Source: UBA4744 sp963717135 (GTDB lineage: Bacteria > Actinomycetota > Acidimicrobiia > Spongiisociales > UBA4744). Taken from it: DNA of 64,000 nucleotides. Shown piece by piece: positions 8,386-16,105 of this stretch. The translations under genes and the position numbers were made by a program. Position 1 is the stretch's first letter, and each line of letters begins with the position of its first letter. The DNA lies in contig CAVQVN010000006.1 in NCBI GenBank assembly GCA_963717135.1, positions 88,121 to 152,120 of the forward strand, in the 5' to 3' direction. The notes beneath the pieces are model-generated. The model was not told the DNA's origin, searched no databases, and saw only the letters and a list, made by a program, of their open reading frames with translations.

Positions 8386-9015
8386 TCATCCGGTACGGCG
8401 GCGAGCTTGGAGGATGTTGGCCACCTCGGTCGGGTCAATGCCCCGCTCGGCCAGCAACACCAAAGTGTGGTAGGCGAGATCGGCCACTTCTTCCGCCAGA
8501 CGCCGGTCATCAGCCGGCCCGGCCGCATGGTCTTTGGCGGCCAGCAGCACCTCGCCGGCTTCCTCCAGGACCTTGCGGGCCACAGCATCGACGCCCCCGC
8601 TCAGGAGGGAAGCCGTGTAGGAACCCTCCGGGCGATCATCCGCTCGTTGCAGAATGATCGACCACAACTCGCCGAGGATCCCGAACCCTTCCGGTCGGCT
8701 GCCATCGGTGCCGTCGAAACATCCTCCAGTGCCCGTGTGACATGTGGGTCCCCGGGGATTGGCGATCAGCAAGAGGGTGTCGCCGTCACAATCGACCCGC
8801 AGCTCCACCAGACTGAGGGTGTTGCCGCTGGTTGCTCCTTTGCGCCAAATCTCTTGGCGGGAACGGCTCCAGAAGTGAACGTCTCCGGTCGAGAGGGTCA
8901 GCCGGAGCGACTCATGGTTGAGGTACCCCAACATCAGCACCCGGCCGGTCAGCTCGTCCTGCACGATCCCGGGCACCAGCCCCTGGGCGTCGAAGCGCAC
9001 GTCCGGCGGAATCAT
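8386..9015 (-). CDS. hisI: Phosphoribosyl-AMP cyclohydrolase / phosphoribosyl-ATP pyrophosphatase fusion
   Basis: Fused HisI-HisE enzyme for steps two and three of histidine synthesis. The HisI half (about 1-115) has VDCDGDTLLLIANPRGPTCH and the zinc-binding CHTGTGGCF. The HisE half (about 116-209) has EVLLAAKDHA and the Mg-binding EEVADLAYHTLVLLAERG. Many actinobacteria keep hisI and hisE separate, so the fusion is mildly informative. Its ATG overlaps the hisF stop by four bases. Last gene of the his operon. Confidence 0.94.
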   Translation of the reverse strand: MIPPDVRFDAQGLVPGIVQDELTGRVLMLGYLNHESLRLTLSTGDVHFWSRSRQEIWRKGATSGNTLSLVELRVDCDGDTLLLIANPRGPTCHTGTGGCFDGTDGSRPEGFGILGELWSIILQRADDRPEGSYTASLLSGGVDAVARKVLEEAGEVLLAAKDHAAGPADDRRLAEEVADLAYHTLVLLAERGIDPTEVANILQARRRTG

Positions 9016-9776
9016 GCGACCTCCCGGACGGGAACGCCGGCAGCCGCCAGGGCGGCCTTGACGGCGCCGATCTCCAATTGAAGCCGGTGAAAGGTTGAGG
9101 CCGCCAGGACCGCATCGGCACCGCCCTCAACTACCGCATCGACGAAATGCTCGAGCCGTCCGGCGCCGCCGGAAGCGACGACCGGGACGCTGACGGAATC
9201 GCGGACGGCCCGCAACTGCGCCAGATCGAACCCCTCCTGGGTTCCATCCCGGTCCATGGAGGTCAACAGAATCTCCCCGGCCCCGCGCTCGGTTCCGGCT
9301 CGAGCCCACGAAAGCAGGTCGATACCGGTCGACTCGCGACCCCCGTTGACATAGACCTCCCACCGACCGGGGCTCGTCTGTTTGGCGTCGATGGCCAGCA
9401 CGACACACTGCCGGCCGAATTGGCGAGCGCATTCGGCGAGGAGTTGGGGGCGTGAAACCGCGGCGGTGTTCACCGCCACCTTGTCGGCACCGGCCCGCAA
9501 CACGGCTCGCATATCATCGACCGACCGCACCCCTCCGCCCACCGTCAACGGTACGAACACTTGCGAGGCCGTCTTCCTGATGACGTCCAGCAAGGTAGCC
9601 CGACCTTCCGGTGAGGCGCCGATGTCCAGGTAGACGATTTCATCCGCGCCTTCCGCGGCGTACCGGGCGGCCAGGACGACCGGATCCCCCTCATCGACCA
9701 AACCGACAAACCGGGTACCTTTGACCACCCGGCCTTCCAGCACGTCCAGGCAGGCGATCACCCGGCTACGCAGCAT
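9012..9776 (-). CDS. hisF: Imidazole glycerol phosphate synthase, cyclase subunit
   Basis: TIM-barrel cyclase that joins PRFAR with ammonia from HisH to give IGP and AICAR. MLRSRVIACLDVLEGRVV carries the catalytic N-terminal Asp; VPVVASGGAGRLEHF and the second catalytic Asp region LLTSMDRDGTQEG are present. A longer open frame reaches 9902, but the conserved N-terminus begins at the ATG at 9774-9776, overlapping the end of hisH by 11 bases, so I use that start (254 residues). Confidence 0.95.
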   Translation of the reverse strand: MLRSRVIACLDVLEGRVVKGTRFVGLVDEGDPVVLAARYAAEGADEIVYLDIGASPEGRATLLDVIRKTASQVFVPLTVGGGVRSVDDMRAVLRAGADKVAVNTAAVSRPQLLAECARQFGRQCVVLAIDAKQTSPGRWEVYVNGGRESTGIDLLSWARAGTERGAGEILLTSMDRDGTQEGFDLAQLRAVRDSVSVPVVASGGAGRLEHFVDAVVEGGADAVLAASTFHRLQLEIGAVKAALAAAGVPVREVA

Positions 9777-10383
9777 CGGCAGCTTCCCGACAAGTAGCAA
9801 CGAAGTTGGACAGAAGTCGAGCCCCGTTGTGACCACTCCGCTCGGGATGGAACTGGACACCCACCCGGTTGCCCTGCCGGACCAGGGCCGCAAAAGGCAC
9901 ACCGTATTCGGCCACGGCGACCACTACCGCCGGATCCGACGGCACGGGTGCGAAGCTGTGTACGAAATAGAACGTGGGCCGGTCCTCGAGTCCTGCCAGA
10001 AGCGGGTCCGGGCGGAGCACCTGCAGGTCGTTCCATCCGATGTGCGGCAGGCGGGGGGCACCCTCGAGACGTTTGACCCGACCACCCATCAACCCCAGAC
10101 AGCTGGTCTCGTCCTCTTCGGCGGTTTCGAAAAAGAGCTGGAGACCAACGCAGATCCCGAGCAGAGGAACGTCGAGTTCGATGAGCGGTGGGGGAAACCC
10201 GGCACCCGCCAACCGCTGCATGGCGGCTCCACTGGAACCAACGCCCGGAAGGATCACTCCGTCCGCCCCGGCAAGATCGGCCGGGCGGTCTACGACCCGG
10301 GCGGCGGCGCCGGTACGGGCTAGTGCCTCAGCGATCGAGACGAGGTTGCCGGCACCGTGGTCGATGATCGCCAGGGTGGTCAC
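9766..10383 (-). CDS. hisH: Imidazole glycerol phosphate synthase, glutamine amidotransferase subunit
   Basis: Class-I glutaminase that hydrolyses glutamine and channels ammonia to HisF. The nucleophile elbow LLGICVGLQLFF places the Cys at about residue 78; VQFHPERSG near the C-terminus supplies the His and Glu of the triad. The oxyanion-strand motif PGVGS is at about 46-50. 205 residues, normal. It overlaps hisF downstream and hisB upstream (ATGA). Confidence 0.95.
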   Translation of the reverse strand: MTTLAIIDHGAGNLVSIAEALARTGAAARVVDRPADLAGADGVILPGVGSSGAAMQRLAGAGFPPPLIELDVPLLGICVGLQLFFETAEEDETSCLGLMGGRVKRLEGAPRLPHIGWNDLQVLRPDPLLAGLEDRPTFYFVHSFAPVPSDPAVVVAVAEYGVPFAALVRQGNRVGVQFHPERSGHNGARLLSNFVATCREAADAA

Positions 10384-10964
10384 GAGGTCCCCTTGGTGGA
10401 AGCTATCCCGACCCGGCGAGGATCGTGCTCTACAGCCCGGCGGAGGGCCCGGGCGAGAGCTTTGAAGGCGGCCTCGGCGAGGTGATGATCGTTGAACCCG
10501 GAGGCGCTGACATGCAAAGTGATTCCCGCCGAGCGGGTGAAAGCCTCCAGGGCATGGGGGATGTTCTGGGTGGTCAGATTGCCGATCCGTTCGGTCCGAA
10601 AAGCCAGATTCACGACCGAGTAAGGGCGCCCGCCGACATCGACCGCCACCACCGCCAGGGCCTCGTCCATGGGCACCTGAGCCTCACCGAACCGGGAGAT
10701 GCCGGTTCGGTCGCCCAGCGCTTCGGCCAGTGCCGCACCCAACACCAACATGGTGTCTTCAACCGTGTGGTGGTCGTCCACCTCCAGATCCCCTTTGGTA
10801 CGCAGTTCGAGATCGAACAGCGCGTGGTGGGCGAGAGAAGTGAGGAGGTGATCGAAAAAGCCGACGCCGGTGTCGATGGATGCCAGACCTGTTCCGTCCA
10901 GCTCGAGGCGCACGTCGACCTCGGTCTCTCGGGTGGCCCGGGTGAGTGATGCGAACCTCGTCAT
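10380..10964 (-). CDS. hisB: Imidazoleglycerol-phosphate dehydratase
   Basis: Mn-dependent dehydration of IGP to imidazole-acetol phosphate. The 194-residue monofunctional form lacks the HAD phosphatase domain found in enterobacterial HisB, which fits a separate HisN-like phosphatase at 14.3 kb. Family motifs DTGVGFFDHLL, DDHHTVEDTMLVLG and FNDHHLAEAAFKALARAL give the metal-binding histidines. Four-base overlaps at both ends. Confidence 0.95.
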   Translation of the reverse strand: MTRFASLTRATRETEVDVRLELDGTGLASIDTGVGFFDHLLTSLAHHALFDLELRTKGDLEVDDHHTVEDTMLVLGAALAEALGDRTGISRFGEAQVPMDEALAVVAVDVGGRPYSVVNLAFRTERIGNLTTQNIPHALEAFTRSAGITLHVSASGFNDHHLAEAAFKALARALRRAVEHDPRRVGIASTKGTS

Positions 10965-12268
10965 CCGATCGGCTCCGTGAAACGTAGCTCGGCGGCCATT
11001 CGATGAGCTGTGAAACCTTCGGCATCCGCCAGCGCCGCAATCGTCGGAAGCAGACTGCTCAGACCTGTCTCCGTGAGGTTCTGCACCTGTCGCCAGGATC
11101 CGAAATCCTCAACCGAAAGGGGTCCGGCGGCCCGGGCCAGGCCACCGGTGGGCAACACATGATTGGCGCCGGTCGCGTAGTCACCGGCCGATTCCGGAGA
11201 CCAGCGACCGACGTACACGGAACCGGCCGCGTAGATCTCTTCGGCGTCGGCCTGCGGATCGGCGGTCAGGATCGTTACGTGCTCGGCCGCGTATTCGTTG
11301 GCGAAATCGAAGGCCGAAGACCGATCGGTCGCCACGACGGCCAACCCGTGGGCAGCGAGCGCTTTGGCCAGGATCTCACGCCGGTCGAGGTGCGGCAACA
11401 GCTCGGCCAGGGAGCTTTCCACCCTCGGCGGCAGGGTTGGGTCGGTGGTGACCAGCACCGCCGGGGAGTCGGGCCCGTGTTCGGCTTGACACAGCAGATC
11501 GATGGCCACCAGCCGCGGATCCGCTGTTTGGTCGGCCAGTACGAGTACCTCGGAAGGCCCGGCCGGCAAGTCGATCGCGCAGTCTCCCAGCACGGCCAGC
11601 TTGGCAGCGGTCACCCACGCATTGCCCGGTCCGACGATCTTGTCGACCGGAGCCACCGTCTCGGTGCCGTAGGCGAGCGCGGCGATCGCCTGGGCACCAC
11701 CCATCGCATATAGCTCGTCGATGTCGAGCATGGCAGCCGCCACCAAGAGGGCGGGTTGCAGTGATCCGTCGGGACCTGCCGGGGTAGCAACCGCCACCTC
11801 CGGGACCCCTGCCACTCGAGCGGGAACCACGCTCATGATCAACGATGATGGGTAGGCGCCCTTTCCACCCGGCACGTAGGCTCCGACCCGCCGCAGCGGC
11901 CGCCACACGCGACGGATCTCCACCCCGGCCTGGGTCTCGACCGTCATCGAATCGGGAAGCTGGGCGCGATGGAAAGCGGCCACGTTGGAGATGGCATGTT
12001 CGATCGCCCGGATCAACCGGGGAGATGCCGCGGATCGGGCGGCCGTGAGTTCCGAAGCCGGCACGGCGAGACCGGCGGAACGTCCGCCACCGAACCGGCG
12101 GTTGGCGTCGGCCACCGCCGAGTCGCCACCGTGACGGACTGATTCGCAAACCTCGGCGGCGCCGCTCCGGACGGTCGGATCCGGAACGGCCCGGCGCCGG
12201 ACGAGGGCCCGCCGCTCCCGCGGACCGAGCCCGGCCAGCTCGACGAGTCGCAACCTCGGCGTGGTCAT
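10961..12268 (-). CDS. hisD: Histidinol dehydrogenase
   Basis: Zinc-dependent, NAD-linked four-electron oxidation of histidinol to histidine, the last step. Recognised from YVPGGKGAYPSSLIM, the NAD-site stretch VDKIVGPGNAWVTAAK, LPAGPSEVLVLAD, the zinc/catalytic region CQAEHGPDSPAVL and the C-terminal NHVLPTGGLAR. 435 residues, typical. Coupled to hisG and hisB by four-base overlaps. Confidence 0.96.
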   Translation of the reverse strand: MTTPRLRLVELAGLGPRERRALVRRRAVPDPTVRSGAAEVCESVRHGGDSAVADANRRFGGGRSAGLAVPASELTAARSAASPRLIRAIEHAISNVAAFHRAQLPDSMTVETQAGVEIRRVWRPLRRVGAYVPGGKGAYPSSLIMSVVPARVAGVPEVAVATPAGPDGSLQPALLVAAAMLDIDELYAMGGAQAIAALAYGTETVAPVDKIVGPGNAWVTAAKLAVLGDCAIDLPAGPSEVLVLADQTADPRLVAIDLLCQAEHGPDSPAVLVTTDPTLPPRVESSLAELLPHLDRREILAKALAAHGLAVVATDRSSAFDFANEYAAEHVTILTADPQADAEEIYAAGSVYVGRWSPESAGDYATGANHVLPTGGLARAAGPLSVEDFGSWRQVQNLTETGLSSLLPTIAALADAEGFTAHRMAAELRFTEPIG

Positions 12269-13125
12269 GGAATCAACTGCTCGATCCGCAGCACCAGGAT
12301 GTCCCGGGCGCCGGCCGCCTGCAATTCGGGGAGCAGGTTCCAGACATCGTCGGCCTTCACTACGGAATGCACCGCAACCATGCCATCCTCGGCCAGCGGC
12401 ACCACGGTGGGACTCTCCAGACCCGGAATCAACTTCCCGATTCGCGAGATCGACTCCGAAGCCGCGTTGAGCACCAGATAACGTTGCTGGCGGCCGGCCA
12501 CCACCGCCTGAAGAGCCGTCGCCACCCTCTTGAGTTCGGTCGGGCGCTCCCGCAGCGCCACCGGGTCGGCAATCAGCACCGCCTGGGACTCGAGGATCGT
12601 GCCGACCCGGCGCAGACCGTTGACCATGAGGGTGCTGCCGGTGGACACCAAGTCGACGATGGCGTCTGCCACCCCCAGCTTGGGCGCCACCTCAACCGAA
12701 CCGTGGAGCGGAATAACCGTCACCTCCACCTCACGCTCCGCAAAAAAGGAGGCGGTGAGGTGGGGATGCGCGGTGGCGATACTGAATCCGGCAAAATCCT
12801 CTGCATGGTCCGCTGCCAAATCTTTGGGGACTGCCGCCACCAACTCGCACCGCCCGTACCCCAGTTCGGCCAGGACGGGCAGGTCGATACCGCTCTCGGC
12901 TAGAGCGTCCCGACCCGTGATGCCCAGATCCGCCGTGGAATCCCCTACCAGCTCGACTATGTCCTCGGTTCGTACGAAGAGAAGATCCAGGTCGACGTTC
13001 CGCACCCGCACCGACAACGCCCGATCGGTCGGCTCGAACACGAGCCCGGCATCCCGCAGCAGGGCCAGGGTCGGCTCCTGCAACCGTCCCTTGTTAGGGA
13101 TGGCGAATCGCATGGTGCGGCTCAC
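12265..13125 (-). CDS. hisG: ATP phosphoribosyltransferase, long form
   Basis: First committed step, ATP plus PRPP to phosphoribosyl-ATP, usually inhibited by histidine. MRFAIPNKGRLQEPTLALL opens the catalytic domain; the C-terminal ~75 residues ending VLRIEQLIP form the ACT-like regulatory domain of the long, HisZ-independent form. A strong AGGAGG seven bases before the GTG at 13123-13125 sets the start; that GTG overlaps the yerC stop. The longer open frame to 13287 is a shadow inside yerC. No hisZ is present, as expected. Confidence 0.94.
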   Translation of the reverse strand: MSRTMRFAIPNKGRLQEPTLALLRDAGLVFEPTDRALSVRVRNVDLDLLFVRTEDIVELVGDSTADLGITGRDALAESGIDLPVLAELGYGRCELVAAVPKDLAADHAEDFAGFSIATAHPHLTASFFAEREVEVTVIPLHGSVEVAPKLGVADAIVDLVSTGSTLMVNGLRRVGTILESQAVLIADPVALRERPTELKRVATALQAVVAGRQQRYLVLNAASESISRIGKLIPGLESPTVVPLAEDGMVAVHSVVKADDVWNLLPELQAAGARDILVLRIEQLIP

Positions 13126-13430
13126 GAACCTTCCTCCTTCGCCAATCGGTCCAGAGCCAGCCGGTAGCCGCCCATGCCGTGCCGGAGCCACTGGTTGATG
13201 CGCGTCACGGTCGCGGTCGAGGCTCCGGTCAGTTCGGCAATCTCCCGGTAAGAAAGGCCCTGATCGAGCAATCGCACCACCGCCCACCGGTGGCTGAATT
13301 CCTCCAGCTCTCGCCGCGTGCAGAGATCACGCAAGAAGGCGGCGGCTTCGTCGGTGGTCGTCAGTCTGAGCACTGCTTCCAGCAGTGAGTCGAGCTCCCC
13401 GGTTCGCCAGTCGTCGGTTTCTACCGTCAC
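13122..13430 (-). CDS. YerC/YecD-type TrpR-like regulator, probable his repressor
   Basis: A 102-residue protein of the TrpR superfamily: helical N-terminus with EAAAFLRDLCTRRELEEF, then the helix-turn-helix LSYREIAELTGASTATVTR (about 57-75) and a short WLRHGMGGY tail. Proteins of this type lead histidine operons in several Gram-positive groups and are proposed to sense histidine; the ligand here is inferred. First gene of the his operon, GTG start, coupled to hisG by GTGA. A strong palindrome lies 24 bases upstream, between it and divergent hisA. Confidence 0.85.
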   Translation of the reverse strand: MTVETDDWRTGELDSLLEAVLRLTTTDEAAAFLRDLCTRRELEEFSHRWAVVRLLDQGLSYREIAELTGASTATVTRINQWLRHGMGGYRLALDRLAKEEGS

Positions 13431-13453
13431 ACCATCACCAACCTGTGTACTAT

Positions 13454-13473
13454 TGTTTTAGCATGCTAACACA
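13454..13473. promoter_or_regulatory. Palindromic operator between yerC-his operon and hisA
   Basis: The 20-bp element TGTTTTAGCATGCTAACACA is a palindrome apart from one mismatched pair, centred on the perfect 12-mer TTAGCATGCTAA at 13458-13469. It stands out as AT-rich in GC-rich DNA and lies in the only divergent promoter region of the his genes. Size and position suit a dimeric TrpR-like repressor encoded next to it, controlling both directions. Binding is inferred. Confidence 0.65.
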
Positions 13474-13514
13474 GTAACTGCGGAAGGGTATGTAGTGCGA
13501 AAAGAAGATCCGGA

Positions 13515-14342
13515 ATGCAGGTGATCCCGGCGGTCGACGTGCTGGACGGCCGGGTCGTGCGACTTCAAGAGGGTGACTTCGAGCGCCGAAGCTCCTACGG
13601 AGACGATCCGGTGGTCATGGCCCGGCACTGGGTTGCGGAAGGCGCAGACCTGCTCCATGTTGTCGATCTCAATGGAGCACGCACCGGACGACCCGATCCC
13701 TTTCTCTGGAGGAGCCTGGCCACCGCCCGGATTCCCTTCCAGATCGGAGGCGGCATCCGAACCCTGGCATCTGCCCGGGCCGCCGTGACGGCCGGCGCCC
13801 AACGGGTCGTACTGGGATCGGCCGCCGTCTGGCAGCCACAGCTGGTCGGCGAGATCATCGACGCCCTCGGGCCACGTCGCGTCGTGGCGGCCGTCGATGT
13901 GCGGGCCGGCCGCGCCCTCGGGGACGCCTGGATGGATGAAGGGCTGGAATTGGCACGGGTCCTCGCCCGGCTCGTCGCGAGCGGCGTGCAGAACGTCCTG
14001 GCCACGTCGGTGAGCCGAGATGGAATGATGCAAGGCCCCGATCAGGACCTCCTCGATCAGATCCGCCGCCGGGCGCCGTCGGTGGCCGTGATCGCTTCCG
14101 GAGGGGTGGGCTCGCTCGACGATCTGCGAGCGCTGACCCTCACCGGGGTGGGAGCGGTAATCGTGGGCCGGGCCCTCTATGAAAACCGGTTCACCTACCA
14201 GGACGCGGTCACCATCGCCACCCGAAGACTGCCCGACCCGCCCCCGACCACCGGGCCCGCCCCGAAGATCGTTGGAGCGAGCAAGCCGGGCGATCCGGAC
14301 GGCGGCAACGCGCCGGTGGGCCGTTCGGTCCGGGGTGAATGA
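13515..14342 (+). CDS. hisA: ProFAR isomerase (phosphoribosylformimino-AICAR-P isomerase)
   Basis: TIM-barrel isomerase of histidine synthesis. MQVIPAVDVLDGRVVRL contains the catalytic base Asp8; FQIGGGIRT and the second acid in TSVSRDGMMQG complete the site. At 275 residues it is longer than usual because of a Pro-rich tail after IATRRLPDPP. Actinobacterial HisA can be the dual HisA/TrpF enzyme PriA; sequence reading cannot settle this. It diverges from the his operon and is followed directly by a HisN-like gene. Confidence 0.92.
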   Translation: MQVIPAVDVLDGRVVRLQEGDFERRSSYGDDPVVMARHWVAEGADLLHVVDLNGARTGRPDPFLWRSLATARIPFQIGGGIRTLASARAAVTAGAQRVVLGSAAVWQPQLVGEIIDALGPRRVVAAVDVRAGRALGDAWMDEGLELARVLARLVASGVQNVLATSVSRDGMMQGPDQDLLDQIRRRAPSVAVIASGGVGSLDDLRALTLTGVGAVIVGRALYENRFTYQDAVTIATRRLPDPPPTTGPAPKIVGASKPGDPDGGNAPVGRSVRGE

Positions 14343-15140
14343 ATGCAGTCAAAAGTGCCGATGGACATGGATTCTTTGCAGGAGTTTTCGGTCCAATTGG
14401 CTCGCGAGTCGGGAGAGTTGATCACCCGGTATTTCCGGCAACCGGATCTGGTGGTCGACGCCAAGGCTGATAGTTCACCGGTCACCGCGGCGGATCGCGA
14501 GGCCGAGGAGTTGCTGCGTAGACGCATCCGCGCCCGTTTTCCCGAGCATGGGATCTTCGGCGAGGAATTCGGAACCGAACGGGGGGACGCCGAATACGTC
14601 TGGGTCCTCGACCCCATCGATGGGACGATCTCCTTTGTGGCCGGCGTACCGCTCTTCGGCACCTTGATCGGCTTGATGCAGGGCGGCCGGCCGATTCTCG
14701 GGGTGATCCATCAACCGATCACGAAAGAACTCCTGGTCGGCACCGCTTCTCGTACCACCCTCAACGGCCGCCCCGTTCGAGTGAGAGAAACGAACTCGCT
14801 GGAGGCGGCGACCCTGCTCACCACCGACCCCGGGCTCATCGAGCGATACAAGAGTCTCGACCGCTTCGAGGTGCTGCGGAGCCGCACCGGGCAGTATCGA
14901 GGCTGGGGCGACTGCTATGGCTACCTCCTGGTGGCGACCGCCCGGGCAGACATCATGATTGATCCGATCATGAACCCGTGGGATCTCATCCCGCTGGTTC
15001 CGGTGATTCAAGGCGCCGGTGGGGTGATCACAACCTGGGAAGGCAACGACCCGGTCCACGGGAACTCGGCCGTGGCGTCGACACCGGCCCTTCACCAGCA
15101 GGTGCTCGAGATCCTGAACCACCCACCCGATCGCTCCTAG
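14343..15140 (+). CDS. hisN: Inositol-monophosphatase-family enzyme, probable histidinol-phosphatase HisN
   Basis: Mg-dependent phosphatase, 265 residues. Metal motifs are GEEFG (about 73-77), LDPIDGTISF (Asp90, Asp93) and NPWDLIPLVP (Asp214). The context immediately after hisA (stop at 14342, ATG at 14343) and the absence of a phosphatase domain on HisB argue for histidinol phosphate as substrate, as for HisN of other actinobacteria. Inositol phosphates cannot be excluded from sequence alone. An internal ATG seven codons in is an alternative start. Confidence 0.82.
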   Translation: MQSKVPMDMDSLQEFSVQLARESGELITRYFRQPDLVVDAKADSSPVTAADREAEELLRRRIRARFPEHGIFGEEFGTERGDAEYVWVLDPIDGTISFVAGVPLFGTLIGLMQGGRPILGVIHQPITKELLVGTASRTTLNGRPVRVRETNSLEAATLLTTDPGLIERYKSLDRFEVLRSRTGQYRGWGDCYGYLLVATARADIMIDPIMNPWDLIPLVPVIQGAGGVITTWEGNDPVHGNSAVASTPALHQQVLEILNHPPDRS

Positions 15141-15274
15141 TCCGGCGATCCACCTCCACCCGCTTGCCTGTCCCGGGTCCCGCGGCTCCGGTCCCGGTCG
15201 ACTGAGCCGTTGGAACCTCCCCTGGCAGGCGCACCGTGGGGGTATCGTTGAGAAGAGCCCACCAGCGAGGTCAA

Positions 15275-16000
15275 ATGAGTCGCCGGTCCACGCCCGTGCT
15301 CGCCTGGCAGGAGGATGAAGGAGGCGAGAGCGCCGGGCCGTACACCATTCGATTAGAGGCACCTCGACGTTGGCAACTTCTCGTCAAGGGGCGGTCGGTC
15401 GGATTTCACGAAACCAAGACCGCGGCCCGACAAGCAGCGACGGAATTGAACCGACGACACGGCGTCAAGCGACAGCTGGTTGGCTATCTCGTGGTTGCCG
15501 GCGTCTCCCTGGCCGGCCTCGGGACGGCCCTGGTCGCACGCACCGAACCCAACCCCCAGTACCCGCCCGCCCGGGCCATCGCCGATCGCTTCGACCAAGC
15601 CAGGCTGGCGGTCGAGGAGGGTCGGGTGACCATCGATCAGGTCGATCAGATGTTTGATGGTATTGAGGGTGGCTCCTTCGAGCATGGTGGCCGTGTCAAG
15701 CTTGGACTCACCGGGGTCTTTGATGGCGCCTGTTACGCCATGACCTGGCGATCCGGTTATCCGCTGGGCGGCGTGGTGGTCCGCAGCAACTACCTCACCT
15801 GTCAACCCGATCCGAGCCTCATCGATCAACCCGACCCTCCGGGACTGGTGGCGGAGCCTGTACGGCCCTCCTGGAAGTATGCCCTCCCCGATCCGGTCCA
15901 GACCCGGGTGTGGTTCATTCCGGTGGTCGCCATCTTCTTCGGGTTGTTCCTGGCAACGGCCCTTCGCGCCATAGGCCTGCTGTTTGCCCTAAGAAGATGA
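15275..16000 (+). CDS. Hypothetical protein with two membrane segments
   Basis: Family not recognised. From the ATG at 15275 (GAGG ten bases upstream) it has about 241 residues: a soluble N-terminal part with ARRWQLLVKGR-like basic stretches (residues 1-70), a membrane helix around LVGYLVVAGVSLAGLGTAL, an external-looking middle of about 110 residues with two Cys (DGACYAM and YLTCQP), and a C-terminal helix VWFIPVVAIFFGLFLATAL. Topology suggests a bitopic hairpin with the Cys-containing domain outside. No functional clue from neighbours. Confidence 0.7.
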   Translation: MSRRSTPVLAWQEDEGGESAGPYTIRLEAPRRWQLLVKGRSVGFHETKTAARQAATELNRRHGVKRQLVGYLVVAGVSLAGLGTALVARTEPNPQYPPARAIADRFDQARLAVEEGRVTIDQVDQMFDGIEGGSFEHGGRVKLGLTGVFDGACYAMTWRSGYPLGGVVVRSNYLTCQPDPSLIDQPDPPGLVAEPVRPSWKYALPDPVQTRVWFIPVVAIFFGLFLATALRAIGLLFALRR

Positions 16001-16105
16001 CCCGCACCACGCGGCCACCCACAGGAGCTACCGGTTCTGTGGGATGATCATCGCCGCCGATCCAGATTTCGGGGAGCCGGCGCAGGCGACAAGGGACGCA
16101 TCGGA

